Source: Rehmannia glutinosa
Lineage: Eukaryota; Streptophyta; Magnoliopsida; Lamiales; Orobanchaceae
DNA length: 64,000 nucleotides
Assembly (NCBI GenBank): GCA_016081115.2
Contig: JABTTQ020001483.1
Span: 186,001-250,000, forward strand
Reading direction: 5' to 3'
Below, piece by piece: positions 23,210 to 35,079 of this stretch. Position 1 is the first letter of the stretch. Each line of letters opens with the position of its first letter. The notes under the pieces were generated by a model that saw nothing but the letters and a program-made list of their open reading frames with translations, did not search any database and was not told where the DNA came from. A program made the translations under genes and the position numbers.

Positions 23210-26013
23210 TCCTCCCCCTCTTGAAAAAGATTCGCCCTCGAATCGCCGTGAGTCTCATCGCCAGATGAATTATCACCCCGAAACGGAACCAAATGTTTCA
23301 CATTAAAGACGTCGGACGTATGCATATGACTTGGAAGTTTGAGGCGATACGCACTGGGGTTGATTTTTTCGATTATTTCCAACGAACCAATTTTTCTAGA
23401 AGAGAGTTTATTGTATTCATGCGTGGGGTAACGATCGCGGGTCAAGACAGCCCACACAAAGTCTCCAACATCGAATTGGACGTCTCGACGTGTCCTATCT
23501 GCTACTGTTTTGTAACGGGCAGCAGCGTCCAACAAACGTGTGCGAGTGGATACATGAACCTCCTGCAATGCGGTTAAGAGGTCTGCTGCTAGTTTATCCT
23601 GTTGTCCACGTGATGGAAGAGCTAATAAATCCACAGGGCCACGAGGAATGACATCATATACAATTTCAAAGGGACAATAACCTGTGCTACGATTAATGGC
23701 CAGATTATGCGCAAACTCGGCCTGAGGAAGTTTAACATCCCAGGACTTGAGATGGTCACCAACAAGACAACGTAACAAATTACCCAATGATCGATTGACA
23801 ACCTCTGTTTGACCATCCGTTTGGTGATGATACGCACTACTAAAATGAAGTTCTGTCTGAGACATACGCCAAAGAGAATGCCAAAAATGGCTCAAGAAAC
23901 GAGTGTCACGGTCTGAAACTATGGAAGAAGAAAGACCGTGCAATCGATAAATCTCAAGAAAAAATAATTGTGCAACATGGACAGTGTCCGAAGTTCTTTT
24001 GCACGGAATAAAATGAGCCATTTTTGAAAATCGATTGACGACCACAAAAATTGAATCATGTCCCCATTGTGTTCGCGGCAAACCCAACACAAAATCCATA
24101 CTTATAGCGCACCATGGCTGAGACGGAATAGGTAAAGGGCGATATAATCCAGCATTAGTGGCGGTCCCTTTTGAAACGTGGCAAATACGGCAACGCTCCA
24201 CAAAACGAGATACATCGCGTCTGATGGTTGGCCAAAAGAAACGCTGCTGAACCAAGGCAATAGAACGATCGCGGCCAGCGTGACCAACATTATGTAACTC
24301 AGAAATAAGTTTGGGACGCAAACTGCAAGCCGGAATACACAAACATAAGCTTTTAAAAAGAAATCCATTGTGCAGCACAAAATCTAAGTGGTCACCAACT
24401 TGTAATTTGGCCAAAATAGTGCTGAAAAAAGGATCAGTGGCATAAATGTCTTTAAATGAGTCAAAGCCCACCATAGCTAGATGCATATCCGTGAGTAAAC
24501 AAGAACGGCGACTAAGAGCGTCGGCCACGTGATTGATAGCACCCGCTTGATATTTAACCACAAAAGTAAATTGTTGGAGGTAAGCCGACCAATTGGCGTG
24601 GCGTGCGGACAATGAGTCTTGCGTGGCTAAGTGTTTTAGCGCTTCATGGTCTGTGTAAAGAATAAATTCATGATGGAAAAGATAGTGTCGCCAATGACGA
24701 ATGGCCCGAACCACATCATAGAATTCAACATCATACGTGTTATACCGAGAGCGAGCGTCTGTCAATTTTTTGCTGAAGAAAGCTACCGGACGCCCAAGTT
24801 GGCTAAGGACAACACCTATACCAACTTTGGAAGCGTCACAATATAGTTCAAAAGGGTGAGCGAAGTCTGGTAGAACAAGGACGGGTGCTTCTATTAGTTT
24901 AGATTTGATGGTTTCAAAAGCAAGCTCTGCTGCAGGGTTCCAAATAAAGGATTTCCCACGCATACAGTCTGTAATAGGCGCCATGATGGTGCTAAAATCC
25001 CCAATAAAATACCGATAAAAAGAGGCTAACCCGTTAAAGCTACGTAAAGCTGTAAGCGATGTGGGTACGGGCCAGTCCCGAATTGCCTCTATTTTTTGTT
25101 GATCCACGGAAATGCCAGTCGCCGAAATACAATAACCCAAAAAGAGGATATTATCCACCATGAAAATACATTTATTAGGTGCCGCAAAAAATGTGTATGA
25201 ACGCAAGATAAGAAGCACTGCACGGATATGCTCTAAGTGCTCAGACATGGATTTACTGAAAACCAAGATGTCATCGAAATAAACGATGACACAAACACCA
25301 ATCAGAGGATGTAGATTTTGATTCATTACCCGCTTAATGTACTCGGGGCATTGGATAAACCAAACGGCATGACAAGCCACTCAAAAGACCTTCACGCGTC
25401 TTAAATGCTGTTTTCCATTCATCGCCAGGCTGAATGCGGATTTGATGATAACCACTTCGCAAATCCAGTTTACTAAAAATTGAAGCACCACTCAGTTGAT
25501 CTAGTAAATCATCCAATCGAGGAATTGGAAAACGGTAGCGTACCGTAATTTTATTGATGGCCCGACTATCAACACACATATGCCATGATCCTTCTTTTTT
25601 TTTTGAATTAATAATGCCGGGCATGCACAGGGACTCAAACTTTCACGCACATGACCACGACGTAGTAAGTCTTCCACTTGATGCCGAAGCTCCGCATGTT
25701 CAGAGGGGCTCATGCGATAATGCGGCCGATTGGGTAACGAGGCGCCTGGAATCAAGTCAATATGATGTTGAATATCCCGGAGCGGGGGGCAATACATCCG
25801 GTAAATTCTCAGGAAAAACATCAGAAAATTCCTGTAGTAAAGATGTAAGAGGAGCACAGACAATGGAAACTTCTGCGGGCAGCGCATAAGGGACCAATAA
25901 TAAAATATGAGAAACAGACGAGACTTCTCTATCAAAATCTCGATGAGAAAGCAATAAAACTGAACCTGTGGACGGTAATGAGAGTGGTCGCGGCACTTGA
26001 GGTAAGAGAACAA
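23185..26013 (-). pseudogene. Gypsy G reverse transcriptase, RNase H and integrase
   Basis: From high to low coordinates: RT fingers (LRHQVEDLLRRGHVRESLSP, then a frameshift in the A-run near 25615, VDSRAINKITVRYRFPIPRL, FSKLDLRSGYHQIRI). A frameshift near 25380 lies within the family motif EWLVMPFGLSNAP. The 731-residue ORF 25380-23185 then carries IVYFDDILVFSKS (FDD in place of the commoner IDD/MDD), RNase H (FELYCDASKVGIGVVLSQLG, TDHEALKHL), the integrase zinc region (HNVGHAGRDRS, ERCRICHVSKG), the core (ISMDFVLGLPRT, IVSDRDTRF, HHQTDGQTEVVNRSLG) and the C-terminal region ending DETTI inside the LTR. Integrase and RNase H are in one uninterrupted frame. Confidence 0.9.
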
Positions 26014-26386
26014 ATTTTATCCCGTCCAATAGAAAGCTATAGGTGTTGAGGCGCCCATCATGACTGACACCACGATCAAATTGCCATGGCCGGCCTAACA
26101 AAATATGACAGGCGTCCATAGGGACGATATCACACCATATATTGTTCGTGTATTTATTACGAATTGAGAACATAAACAAGACCCGTTTGTCCACAGTTAT
26201 ATTTGTACCCCGATTAAGCCAAGCTAAAGTATACGGATGTGGATGTGTTTCTGGAGTGAGAGACAATTTTTGTACGGCATCCGCAGCCATTTTCGGCGGA
26301 GCCTGAATCAATGATGAAACGACACACACGTCCATTAACGGTGCAGGTGGACTCAAAATTGGAGTTGCGTTGAAAGGAGGTATCAT
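25757..26386 (-). pseudogene. Gypsy G protease region and linker to RT
   Basis: The frame reads ITVDKRVLFMFSIRNKYTNN, IWCDIVPMDACHILLGRPWQ and FDRGVSHDGRLNTYSFLLDG, the typical aspartic-protease C-terminal part and linker before RT in chromoviruses. The catalytic DSGS block is just upstream in the gag frame (RFIIDSGSAEN, about 26290-26320), so a frameshift lies near 26280. Confidence 0.8.
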
Positions 26387-27596
26387 CGTTATGAGGAGTC
26401 AAGCAAGTGCGGCGGACAACCAGTTTATGACCAACATCATCCGTGAGAAGTTCCTCAGGTGGATTGGATGGTGTTTCTGTATCAAATATTGGAGGTCCAG
26501 AATAATAGTCCAAGTCTGGTTCATCTGTGAAAAGAGTTCTAGCACCATTAAGTTTCAGATTCGGACATGCGGATTGACGATGTCCAAACTCTCCACAAGA
26601 AAAGTATGACCCAGGTCTCGTTGTAGGCTGTGGGAGGGTGTCGGGCATCCCCGAGACAGCGGTAGGGCTACGAGCAGGTGTAGGATGCGCATGAGGTGGA
26701 CGCGTATCATTGGGTCCGACACGACTTGGAGGTGGGGCGTAAGAAGGGGGTGCTCGTCGGAATTGTTGACGCTTAAGTAGTAAAGCACGCTGATGTGCTT
26801 CGGGAATAGAAATTGGTGAAAACATGTTTAATGTGTCTTGGAAAGTAACGCGAAGACCTCCTATGTATCGAGAAACCAACTGATCATCCGATTCATGTAA
26901 ATTAATACGCGATAGCAATTGATAAAATTCCTCGGAATAGTCATCAACAGTGCGAGAGCCTTGACGCAAATTTTGTAATTTCTGATAAAGAATTCGCGCA
27001 TAATTAAAAGGTAAAAATTTGCGACGTAGATATTTCGTGAATTTGTCCCATGAACTAATAGGTGTTTTGCCTTGGCGACTCCTTGTGGGTTTAAGATGCT
27101 GCCACCGAGCGCTTGCACGACCTCGCAAACGTGTAGCCATAAGTCTAACGCGACGATCGTTCGGGACAGACTTAATCTCCAATAATTCCTCGACCGCGTT
27201 CAACCAATCCTGGAACGCATCAGGTTCCATTCCCCCCGCAAACTCTGGCAAATCAAGTTTAAAACTTTGTTCCCAGCGCCGTGCGTCGTCAAGACGGGGC
27301 TCAACATGTTGTGCCGGAGCAAATGGGTTGTCTATAGAAGTTGTTTCCTCGTCATCAGAAGATCCATGTGGTGACAGATGGAGATTTGCCCCATGTGCGG
27401 CACGACCATGACGATCTTGGGTTGCGCGACCTCTGTTGTGCGGAAGATCTCCTATGCCGGCCAATTGGGTAGTGATTGCAGCAAAGAAATCTTGTTGTTG
27501 TGTGTGTATTGTGGCGATTTGTTGAGTCAACAAGTCGATTTGTTGATCAAGTTGGGCGTTATCATTCTGATGGTTTGGATCTTGTCTCGGCGGCAT
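26214..27596 (-). pseudogene. Gypsy G gag
   Basis: I choose the ATG complementary to 27594-27596 (MPPRQDPNHQNDNAQLDQQI), because upstream codons lie in the PBS/LTR border. A retrotransposon gag domain follows (FAGGMEPDAFQDWLNAVEEL, RASARWQHLKPTRSRQG, YEEFYQLLSR-type pattern, YIGGLRVTFQDTLNMFSPIS), then a zinc knuckle that reads YFSCGEFGHRQSACP, with Tyr in place of the first Cys, so zinc binding is probably lost. The frame runs on into the protease motif DSGSAENG before breaking. About 460 residues, normal for chromovirus gag. Confidence 0.85.
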
Positions 27597-27632
27597 GATT
27601 AAAGGAGCGTACACTGGTCTCTGGATACCAAC

Positions 27633-27953
27633 TGACGCAGACGAAAGCCACTTACAGACAATTAACGAACACAAGCAAAACAATGAACACAGACGCATGT
27701 TTAATAGAATAGGTTGATTTCTTCACAGAGAAGAAATAAGAAAGTTTATTAGCAAAGTTCAATGATGATTCACGAACCCTAAAAACTAATAAATAAGTAC
27801 TACTTATACTCCAAGAGTTTACCAAAAAAACAGACTTCTAAAAATAAGGAAATAGGTTAACTAAAGGAAATAAAATCAAAGGAAATAAACAAGCAATCAT
27901 TCAAAGTTCGAACATCCTGTGCGTGCGACTAAATGGTAGTGTCATCGCCATCA
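27633..27953 (-). repeat. 5' LTR of gypsy G
   Basis: 321 bp, TG at 27633 and CA at 27953, followed by TSD CATGT. The adjoining bases 27632 and below give the PBS on the minus strand. Confidence 0.9.
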
Positions 27954-27958
27954 CATGT

Positions 27959-30006
27959 CCAAGTCGCCTATGCCATAAACTAGTTAAATCATTATTGGCG
28001 GCAAGACAAGAAACATTTTGACTAACCAAATCACTTGTGCAAATTTTGTAAAGATTGCCTTTTCTATTTGCTTCACAAATAATTTCATCATTTTTAATAA
28101 TAAGGCATTTTTCTTTATTAAAAATACATTATAATTTGAATCACAAAGTTGGCTAACACTTATCAAATTAAACTTAATCCATTCAACATAAAGAACATTA
28201 ATAAGAGAGAAAGAAGAGTTACCAATTTCTCCATTTCCAAGAATTCTTCCTTTGCCATTCCCGAACATGACCATACCCTCTTCTTGGAGCTTGATGTTGG
28301 CAAAAAGTTCTCTTCTTCCGGTCATATGGCGCGAACACCCGCTGTCCACGAGCCATTTTTGAATCCTCCATGGTTGTTATAGCCTCTATAACCTACAAAT
28401 GAAGCACTTTTAGGTACCCTATAATTTTGGGGTCCATGGTGGTTAGTTTTGAGACCTTTGGGTCTCCAAAAATAGCTAAAATTGTTTTTCAATTTACAAT
28501 GAGTAGTATAATGACCAACGTTATCACAATAAAAGCAAATAAGATTGTGGGCACTACTAGCACGTACAAAAATCGGACCTTGGTCATTTTTCTTTTAAAT
28601 ACGTTGAAAAGGTTTATAGCCAAGTCCTAATTTAGAATGCTCACCTCTTTGTGCATCTAAATTTTTTGTAACTTTATCCGTACTTAAGTTAAAACGATGC
28701 ACATTGTTTTTCAAACATTCAAGATCATTTGTGAGAGTTTATTTTTTGGTTTCAAGAGTACAAACTTTTGTAAGAGTAATAGCATGAGCTTTGTCAAGAG
28801 ATTCATAAGAAGTAAACAATTTATCCTTTTCAATTTTAAGCTCTTTAAGCTCTTTTTTCAAAGTCTTGTATTTAACAATTAAATTTTGAAATTCATTTCG
28901 CAATTCATCAAAATCACATTGCAATTCATCAACTAAGAAGTTGAAGAGTTAGAACGTACCTCGTTATTTTCATTGTCTATGGCCATAAGACCATGTTCGG
29001 TTTCTCCTTCCTCGTCGGATGTAGTGAGTAGTTCATCCCAAGTTTTGACATCCGCATTTAGAGCCTTCTTTTCCGGAAAAAGGGTTTTTCTTTTTTTGTT
29101 CCTCCTCTACTAGTTTCGGACAATCGGCTATGTAGTGTCCGGATTTTCCGCATTTAAAACAAGAGTTGTCCCTTGGCTTTCTTGCTTTATTTTATTCACA
29201 AATTTTGCAAATTTTCGGACAAGGGCGGCGGTCTCCTCATCATCTTCATCACTAGCATAATATGAATTATTAGATGAAGATGTTAAGCTTTTAGGAATAT
29301 TTTGCATACCCGTTTGAGTGGTGGATGGTTTGACATTTTCCCTCTCCTTGAGATAGACTTCATAAATGAGGATGTTCCCAATAAGCTCATCGAAATTGAG
29401 TGTTTCGAGATTTTGTGCTTCCGTGATAGTCGTTACCTTTTCGGACCATGAGCCAGGAAGAGCGTTCAGTACCTTAGTCACCTTGTCTTCTTCAGAGATG
29501 ACCTTCCTTAGAGCCACAAGATGATTGACAATATTGTCAAGCCTTTCCAACATTTTTGATATGCTTTCACCATCATGCATATTGAAAATTTCAAAGTCTT
29601 TTACAAGCATTGTTTTTCTTTCTTGCTTAACTTTCTTTGTGCCCTCATAGATGGTTTCCACTTTTTCCCATACATCATGTGCTAACCTTATCCCTCTTAT
29701 GCGATTGTATTGGGTGGCGGTGAGTGAACAATGTAAAATATTCAAAGCCTTACCATTTAGAGAGAAGGCCTTCTTGTCGGCATCATCGAATTCTTTGAAA
29801 CTTTTGGGGGCCAAGGAGCCGTCCTCTAATTTCTTCGTTGGTTGATCTATGCCTTCAATGACCACATTCCATATATCGAACCCGTACCCTTGAAGAAAGC
29901 ACTTCATTCGGTCTTTCCAAAATGCGTAGTTGTTGGCGTCAAAAAGTGGTGGCTTGTTGGTGGAGGTGGAGGTGCCGGTGGTGAGGTAGCTTTCATTTGT
30001 AGCCAT
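27959..30006 (-). pseudogene. Element D gag and protease, right of gypsy insertion
   Basis: Gag starts at 30006 (MATNESYLTTGTSTSTNKPP). The capsid region is open for 292 residues (FWKDRMKCFLQGYGFDIWNV, HDVWEKVETIYEGTKKVKQ). A frame change near 29160 leads into knuckle 1, CFKCGKSGHYIADC (about 29120-29165), then a coiled-coil segment (28924-28739) and knuckle 2, CFYCDNVGHYTTHC (about 28500-28550), and the protease MDSGCSRHMTGRRELF (28349) with an intact DSG. The protease/pre-integrase frame is cut at 27959 by gypsy G. Two CCHC knuckles appear to be the normal gag layout of this family. Confidence 0.85.
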
Positions 30007-30069
30007 GGATCTTCTCTTTACTCGCAGAGATTAGACGAGCTTGCCAAAGAGTTTGGATTTGATACCACT

Positions 30070-31306
30070 TGTAAGTCCAAGTGGCTACGATAATCTAGAG
30101 GGGGTTGAATAGATTATGCCGATATTTTGATTTACGCCCTCTTTTTGAATGAAGATGAAAGCAAAAATGTAAATACGGGAAAATAAACAACACTCGATGA
30201 TTTATAGTAGTTCAACCCACCTAGGGCCTAATATACTACCACCCCGGTATATCCGAAGTGGATTTCAAAAAGAAAAAAGAATTTTATTAATAGTTACGAA
30301 AACTATTACACCACCACCTTTGAAGATCACCACAATCTTCTTACAACACCTTCAAAGAGATTACCACAATCTTCCTTCACCTATGAAGAGTACCACACTC
30401 TTCAACACTTAAGATCACCCAAGTGTGCTATTTCCACAAGAACACCAACAAGGATATCTTGTTTTAGATGTTTGACAAAATTCACGATTACAACTAAATA
30501 ATAAAGTATACAAACTTTGAGTGCAAGTGTAATCAAGAATAAAAACCTAGACCTCAAAATGTGCAAGTGCAAGAGCTTAGGCTATTACAACAAGGAATAT
30601 GACAATGAAGAACAAAGTGTTTGCTTGTATGTATTTGCTTGTGTTGTTGTGTTATCTCTTGTTACTTGAATGCTTCCTCTATTTATAGGAGAGATCTTGG
30701 ATTGATTTCCAGACATAGGCTCCTTCTTGGAGTTTGATTTCTACAAAAAAAAATGCAATTAAAATCAAGATAATAGCTGTTAGAAATCAACCCCCTAAAA
30801 TGAGGAAAAGCTGTCTGTAAACCCAACGGATAGTTTGCTGTCAAAAACCTATAGCGACCGGTCGTGCAGAAAGAAGGGTATGAAAGATTTCTTACAAAAA
30901 ATACATAGGGGGACCGGTCACCATGGGGTTGGACCGGTCCACCCCCTATTCAACCTGTTGGCCCCTCTCAAAATCATATTACAGAGAAGTCTGTAATTCA
31001 GGAAGCAAACCAGGCACCGGTCGCCCTTAGGTCGACCGGTCAATCTCCCTCAGTTTTCCTCCATCCCATTTTCTGTTTTAAAACCCAACTCAGACACAGG
31101 TTGCCCTATAGGGCGACCGGTCCAACACGAGACAGAAGTGTTACCCAATATTTGTCGAAAATAAACTTCAAGAAATACTCCGAAAAATTAGTAAAAACAT
31201 TTTATAACGATCGGGAGTATTTGGACAACATTTAGAAACATTATTTTGGTATAAAAATACATTTAAACAAATTCATCAAAATCATGATAAAAATATTTAT
31301 CTAACA
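30070..31306 (-). repeat. 5' LTR of element D
   Basis: 1237 bp, TGTAAGTCCAAG at the low edge and ATCTAACA at the high edge. TATA complement at 30679-30688; hairpins at 30322-30340 and 30385-30403; several GACCGGTC motifs at about 30855-31120. Confidence 0.88.
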
Positions 31307-31701
31307 CGGTCGACCTAGGGTCCGACCTGTCGGCCCTTGCTTGGACCGGTTGGACACCTCAAAAATTGAGTTATAAATTATTCTATTTTGGTTTCTCATC
31401 TTCAGATACCGGTCGATGTTTTGGTCGACCGGTCGACCTCAAGTATTTTTCAATCCGTCTCTTTTCTGTTTCAGAAATCAAACTTTCAAGCACGGGTTGC
31501 CCTCTAGGGCGACCAGTTGACCAAGAAACGAAAGTGTTGTCAAGTTTTTGTCAAAAATAAACTTCAAGAAATACTCCAAAAAATTAGTAAAAATATTTTG
31601 AATCGATTAGGAGTATTTGGACAACATTTAGGGATATTGTTTTGGTGAAAAACTCAGTTAAATAAAATCATCAAAATTACGATAAAAATATTTATCTAAC
31701 A
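31307..31701 (-). repeat. 5' LTR of element C, second part
   Basis: Continuation of the C LTR after element D. It matches 14795-15186 of the 3' LTR in order and ends ATCTAACA at 31701, before TSD TTAAC. It contains the perfect 16-bp palindrome GGTCGACCGGTCGACC (31423-31438). Confidence 0.8.
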
Positions 31702-32272
31702 TTAACACGAATCCAGCCTTATGCATGTTTACTTTTAAACATTTGCACGTTTAGTATTAAACATATGCATAATTAGTTTTTATATATTTGCATGAGTTAT
31801 TGTCTAAAATGTTGCATGTTGAGATTACAATATCTGCATATTTAGTTATAAATATCTGCACATTTAGCAATATATCAGTGTATGTGTTAACATGATTTCT
31901 AGCCTTATGCATCTTTAGTTTTAAGCATTTGCATATTTAGGCTTAAACATATGTATATTTAGTTTTTATATATTTGCATGAGTTATTGTCTAAACTATTG
32001 CATGTTGAGATTTCACTATCTGCATATTTACATTGTACTATATGAATATTTAACAATTTTTTATCCAAATGGTACTATATTTATTTGCAAGACAGGTTTG
32101 AGAAGGAAAAAAAACTAAAAACAAATTAACAACAGGTACTTAAAGATGTTTTGACAAAAACGCTTTTCTCAACATATGCATAATTAGTTTTCCATTCTTG
32201 CATATTTATCAAAAATCACCTGCATAATTAGTTTTACATATGATTAATCATCAAAAAATGATACTTGTTCTA
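31702..32272. repeat. MULE tail: 185-bp tandem repeat
   Basis: Two adjacent copies of a unit of about 185 bp (31702-31886 and from 31887) with shared landmarks TTAACANGA, CTAGCCTTATGCAT, TTTTTATATATTTGCATGAG, TTATTGTCTAAA and GCAATATATCAG. A third partial copy lies left of copia C (about 13870-13947), so C landed inside the array. It is rich in GCATATTTAG/GCATAATTAG. No coding potential seen. Confidence 0.65.
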
Positions 32273-33679
32273 TCAGGGGGCGGTGTTGCGGTTCGGACAC
32301 GTTCTGCTATTATGTGTTCCAATCTCACCACATGTTCTACATCGTCTTTTTAGTTTTGTGCTTGCTTTGATGGCTTTCTCTCGTTGGCTTTTTATTCTAC
32401 TCCTCACACAACTACCACTGCCCTTGTTCTTTGCTTGTTTTGGTGGTAATACATAAATATTAAGTTGAGATGTTGAGCCACAATAGGTCTCCATTAGCGA
32501 TTGTTTGCTGCCCACAGACGGTTCACGTTGCTGATCTTGTAATAATTTTGCTTTTTCTTCTGATACAAGGCATGATAAATTTGATAATTTATCAATATTT
32601 CCTTGCACTAGACCAATGCAACTGTGGAAATCGGACCAAAGGTTGTTTAGCGTTGTTTCACCCTCATCTTCTCCTGCAAATTGACAAAATTGATCGGTTT
32701 TTGTGTATGGAATGATTGAGGCAGCTTTCGTCCACCGCTTTGCTAAAAATTTCTTGGAAATTTCCTGATATTTCTTTAGTATCACCAAAATATGACAACA
32801 AATTAATCCCATTTGTTCAAACATCTTGCAGCTGCAGTTCACCAATGCTTTTGTTTTATTATTTGTGACATCGAATACACCATTTTCTGGGTCTTCTATT
32901 TTTTATGAACATTTGCTAGTATCATCATTGATCTGTATAATTGTGCAATCATAGCAGGATGCTTCAATTTCCATTCTAACATTGGAAAATATATTGTGCG
33001 TGTACACCGAAGACGCATGCTTCTCAATGTTCAACGGTGTCTTAAATTCTGGAAGGGATGTTTGGCACTTGTGGTTTAATTTATCGGTTGCATGACATTG
33101 TGATTCCATTGCGCTTTCGAAATGCATGACAAATTCAACCAAGTTTGAACCAAGATTTGTAAAGTTCGCAAACTAGCTATTGGCGCTCTCCGATCGTGAT
33201 GTAGTTTTGAGCAGACCACTCATTGGGACCTCCCTAAAATATGCGGGTATCCAACTTTTTCTAAGCTCGTACATATTTGTGAACCATGGATGCGATGTTA
33301 GACTAAAATTAGCCATAATATCATGCAACTATTTCTCAAAATCTGGTATTGTAATGTAGTTATCCCATACGATTGAATTGAGACGATTTATGAAATATTT
33401 ATCTTTGAACAGAGTGTAACCGACCTTAACACCAACTTTCTCTAATACCACATACACAATCTGTGTACCGCCGTTTTGAAGATAGTCTCTATGTCATTCT
33501 TCATTGTCGGATCTTGGTCTGTAACTATATAGTAGGGTTCCCGACCCACAACTTCTAAGAACGTTTTGAACAACCATGTATATGATTCTTCATCCACCTT
33601 TAATATAAGGCCAGATGCAAATGTTACACACTTGCAATGGTTATCTACTCTAGTAAATGGAGCGAACACCATTTTGTAC

Positions 33680-34125
33680 CAACATATTTTATTATTCTTA
33701 GTATACAAAATAAGATTATAATTTATACAAATTAAGCTTATATTTATGCAACACAAAAGTTCTTGATATACATTAGTATTTCACAGTCAAATACAATACT
33801 ACTAAGTTATATATGCAACATAGTATATGTGAAAATGCAATTTCTGAAGTTTTAGTATGCCGTATTTATTTCTTATTAAATACAAAGACTGAGATTATAT
33901 ATTTTTTATTCTATATAGTCAGAATAATGGAAGAATTTACAAATTTTCAACATATTTTAATGCAACACAGATATACTTGATATATAATTTGAATACGAAA
34001 TTATATACAATAACTATAAGGTATGTATGCTAGGTTACATATATAAATATGCAATACCTCATAGGCAAGTATATTTTATTTTTTCCCATATTTTATGCAG
34101 TTTTTTGTAACGTCAAACGGATGAA
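33680..34125 (-). other. Intron inside the transposase core
   Basis: AT-rich, with repeated ATATATGCAA-like words, no reading frame, between the first catalytic Asp exon (ends AACAG/GT near 34126) and the exon starting KMVFAPFT. The acceptor is degraded, consistent with decay. Confidence 0.5.
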
Positions 34126-35079
34126 CAACATATATAATGAAATGCAAAACCTGTTGGTGCTGTATGTAGCGTCAAATGAAATTACATCACCAAAAACTGC
34201 ATAGTTTCTTATAGATGTTTGGTCTGCCCAAAAGAGACGTGTCAATTGTTCATCGTCGTCCACGTCGTAGAAAAGACCTTCCCTTGATTAAATTCGTTTT
34301 GTCTTAAGAATTTGTCTATCACCAACTGTGCGTCCGTACCATAAGTCTCGCTTGAAATTTTTAAAATCAATTTAGTGCCCCGACTTGTGAGAAACCACCT
34401 ACCATATCTATGAATAATTTGTGTTGTTTAGCACTCCCTATGGTAGCTTTTGTGCAATTTATGATAAATTGTTGGTGCCTGAAGTTTAGATTTCTATTAA
34501 CTTTCAGAAATTACCTGAATGTATTGACCACCATAGAGTGAGTGTGTCGTTCTTCAAAACTTTTGACCTTATATGCATCTATGCCAGTGTATTCAAAAAT
34601 ACAACGTGCGTTGCACCCAACCCAGTTCGAAACCCTCTTCCGTGTTCCTTGTTTTGTGCTGCTTTCGGGTTCATTAGTAGGTTATGTAGGTATGTTGTTT
34701 TTAGTGTTTTTGAAGCATTCTCTATTGCAAACAACATACTGCATATGAATTACATCGTTCTTGAATCGTTTTGTGGTGCTCCTTCTATTGTCGAATCCGC
34801 TACTTGCACCATAATCCTTGTAAAACTGTATACCAGTTTCCAATGTATTGAAATGCATGCCGACTCACGAAATCTTTCCTTGTTCGGCCTCTGAGATCTA
34901 ATATTTAGTTGAGCCGGGCAAGATTTCGAGTTTTTATTCTGCATTAATATTGTTGGATGCTTCTTGTTTTGTTGCCATCACCATATACATTACAATATAA
35001 TACAGAATGGATATACTAAATATACATACTTATAAATATATTCATAGACATTATAATCTGCAATATGCAGGTTATAAAT

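Larger units (their letters stand above)
22890..27953 (-). mobile_element. Ty3/gypsy element G, CRM-like chromovirus
   Basis: A structurally complete minus-strand LTR retrotransposon with 320/321-bp LTRs, TSD CATGT (22885-22889 and 27954-27958), a PBS whose minus strand reads TGGTATCCAGAG, and a purine-rich tract (CAAGAGGGGGAGGA) before the 3' LTR. Order: gag, protease, RT, RNase H, integrase. The pol stop lies inside the 3' LTR, and the C-terminus (DVFNVKHLVPF, then SRANLFQEGEDDGDE) fits CRM-type chromoviruses as I know them. About 11 substitutions and one indel separate the LTRs by eye, so it is the youngest element of the nest. Frameshifts at about 25615, 25380 and near 26300 break its frames. 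Confidence 0.88.
21299..31306 (-). mobile_element. Copia element D (same family as C), interrupted by gypsy G
   Basis: Minus-strand copia inserted in the 5' LTR of C. TSD CAGTC (21294-21298) and CGGTC (31307-31311) differ by one base. The 5' LTR is 30070-31306, PBS complement TGATACCA at 30060-30067, gag 30006 to about 28380, protease 28349 to 27959, integrase 22884-22266. RT, RNase H, the polypurine tract and the inner end of the 3' LTR are deleted; integrase is fused to LTR at 22265/22266. The gypsy element G sits in the pre-integrase region. The two LTRs differ by roughly 5% over the first 270 bp by eye. Confidence 0.85.
13948..31701 (-). mobile_element. Copia element C (Sirevirus-like), interrupted by element D
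   Basis: Minus-strand copia inserted in the MULE tail, with TSD TTAAC at 13943-13947 and 31702-31706. The 3' LTR is 13948-15186; the 5' LTR is 20493-21298 plus 31307-31701, split by element D. The internal region holds gag with one CCHC knuckle, protease, integrase, RT and RNase H in copia order, all with stops or frameshifts. No third ORF lies between RNase H and the 3' LTR, although the flanking spacer and 3' non-coding segments match element E, which has one. The LTR start is mutated (TATTAG for TGTAAG), and about 20 bp at the PBS/LTR border are deleted near 20490. An old, dead insertion. Confidence 0.85.

Noticed and set aside
23293..25889. Plus-strand ORFs opposite gypsy G (for example 23293-23577, 26370-26609, 27019-27411)
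   Set aside because: Antisense shadows of gag-pol on the minus strand, with no domain similarity.
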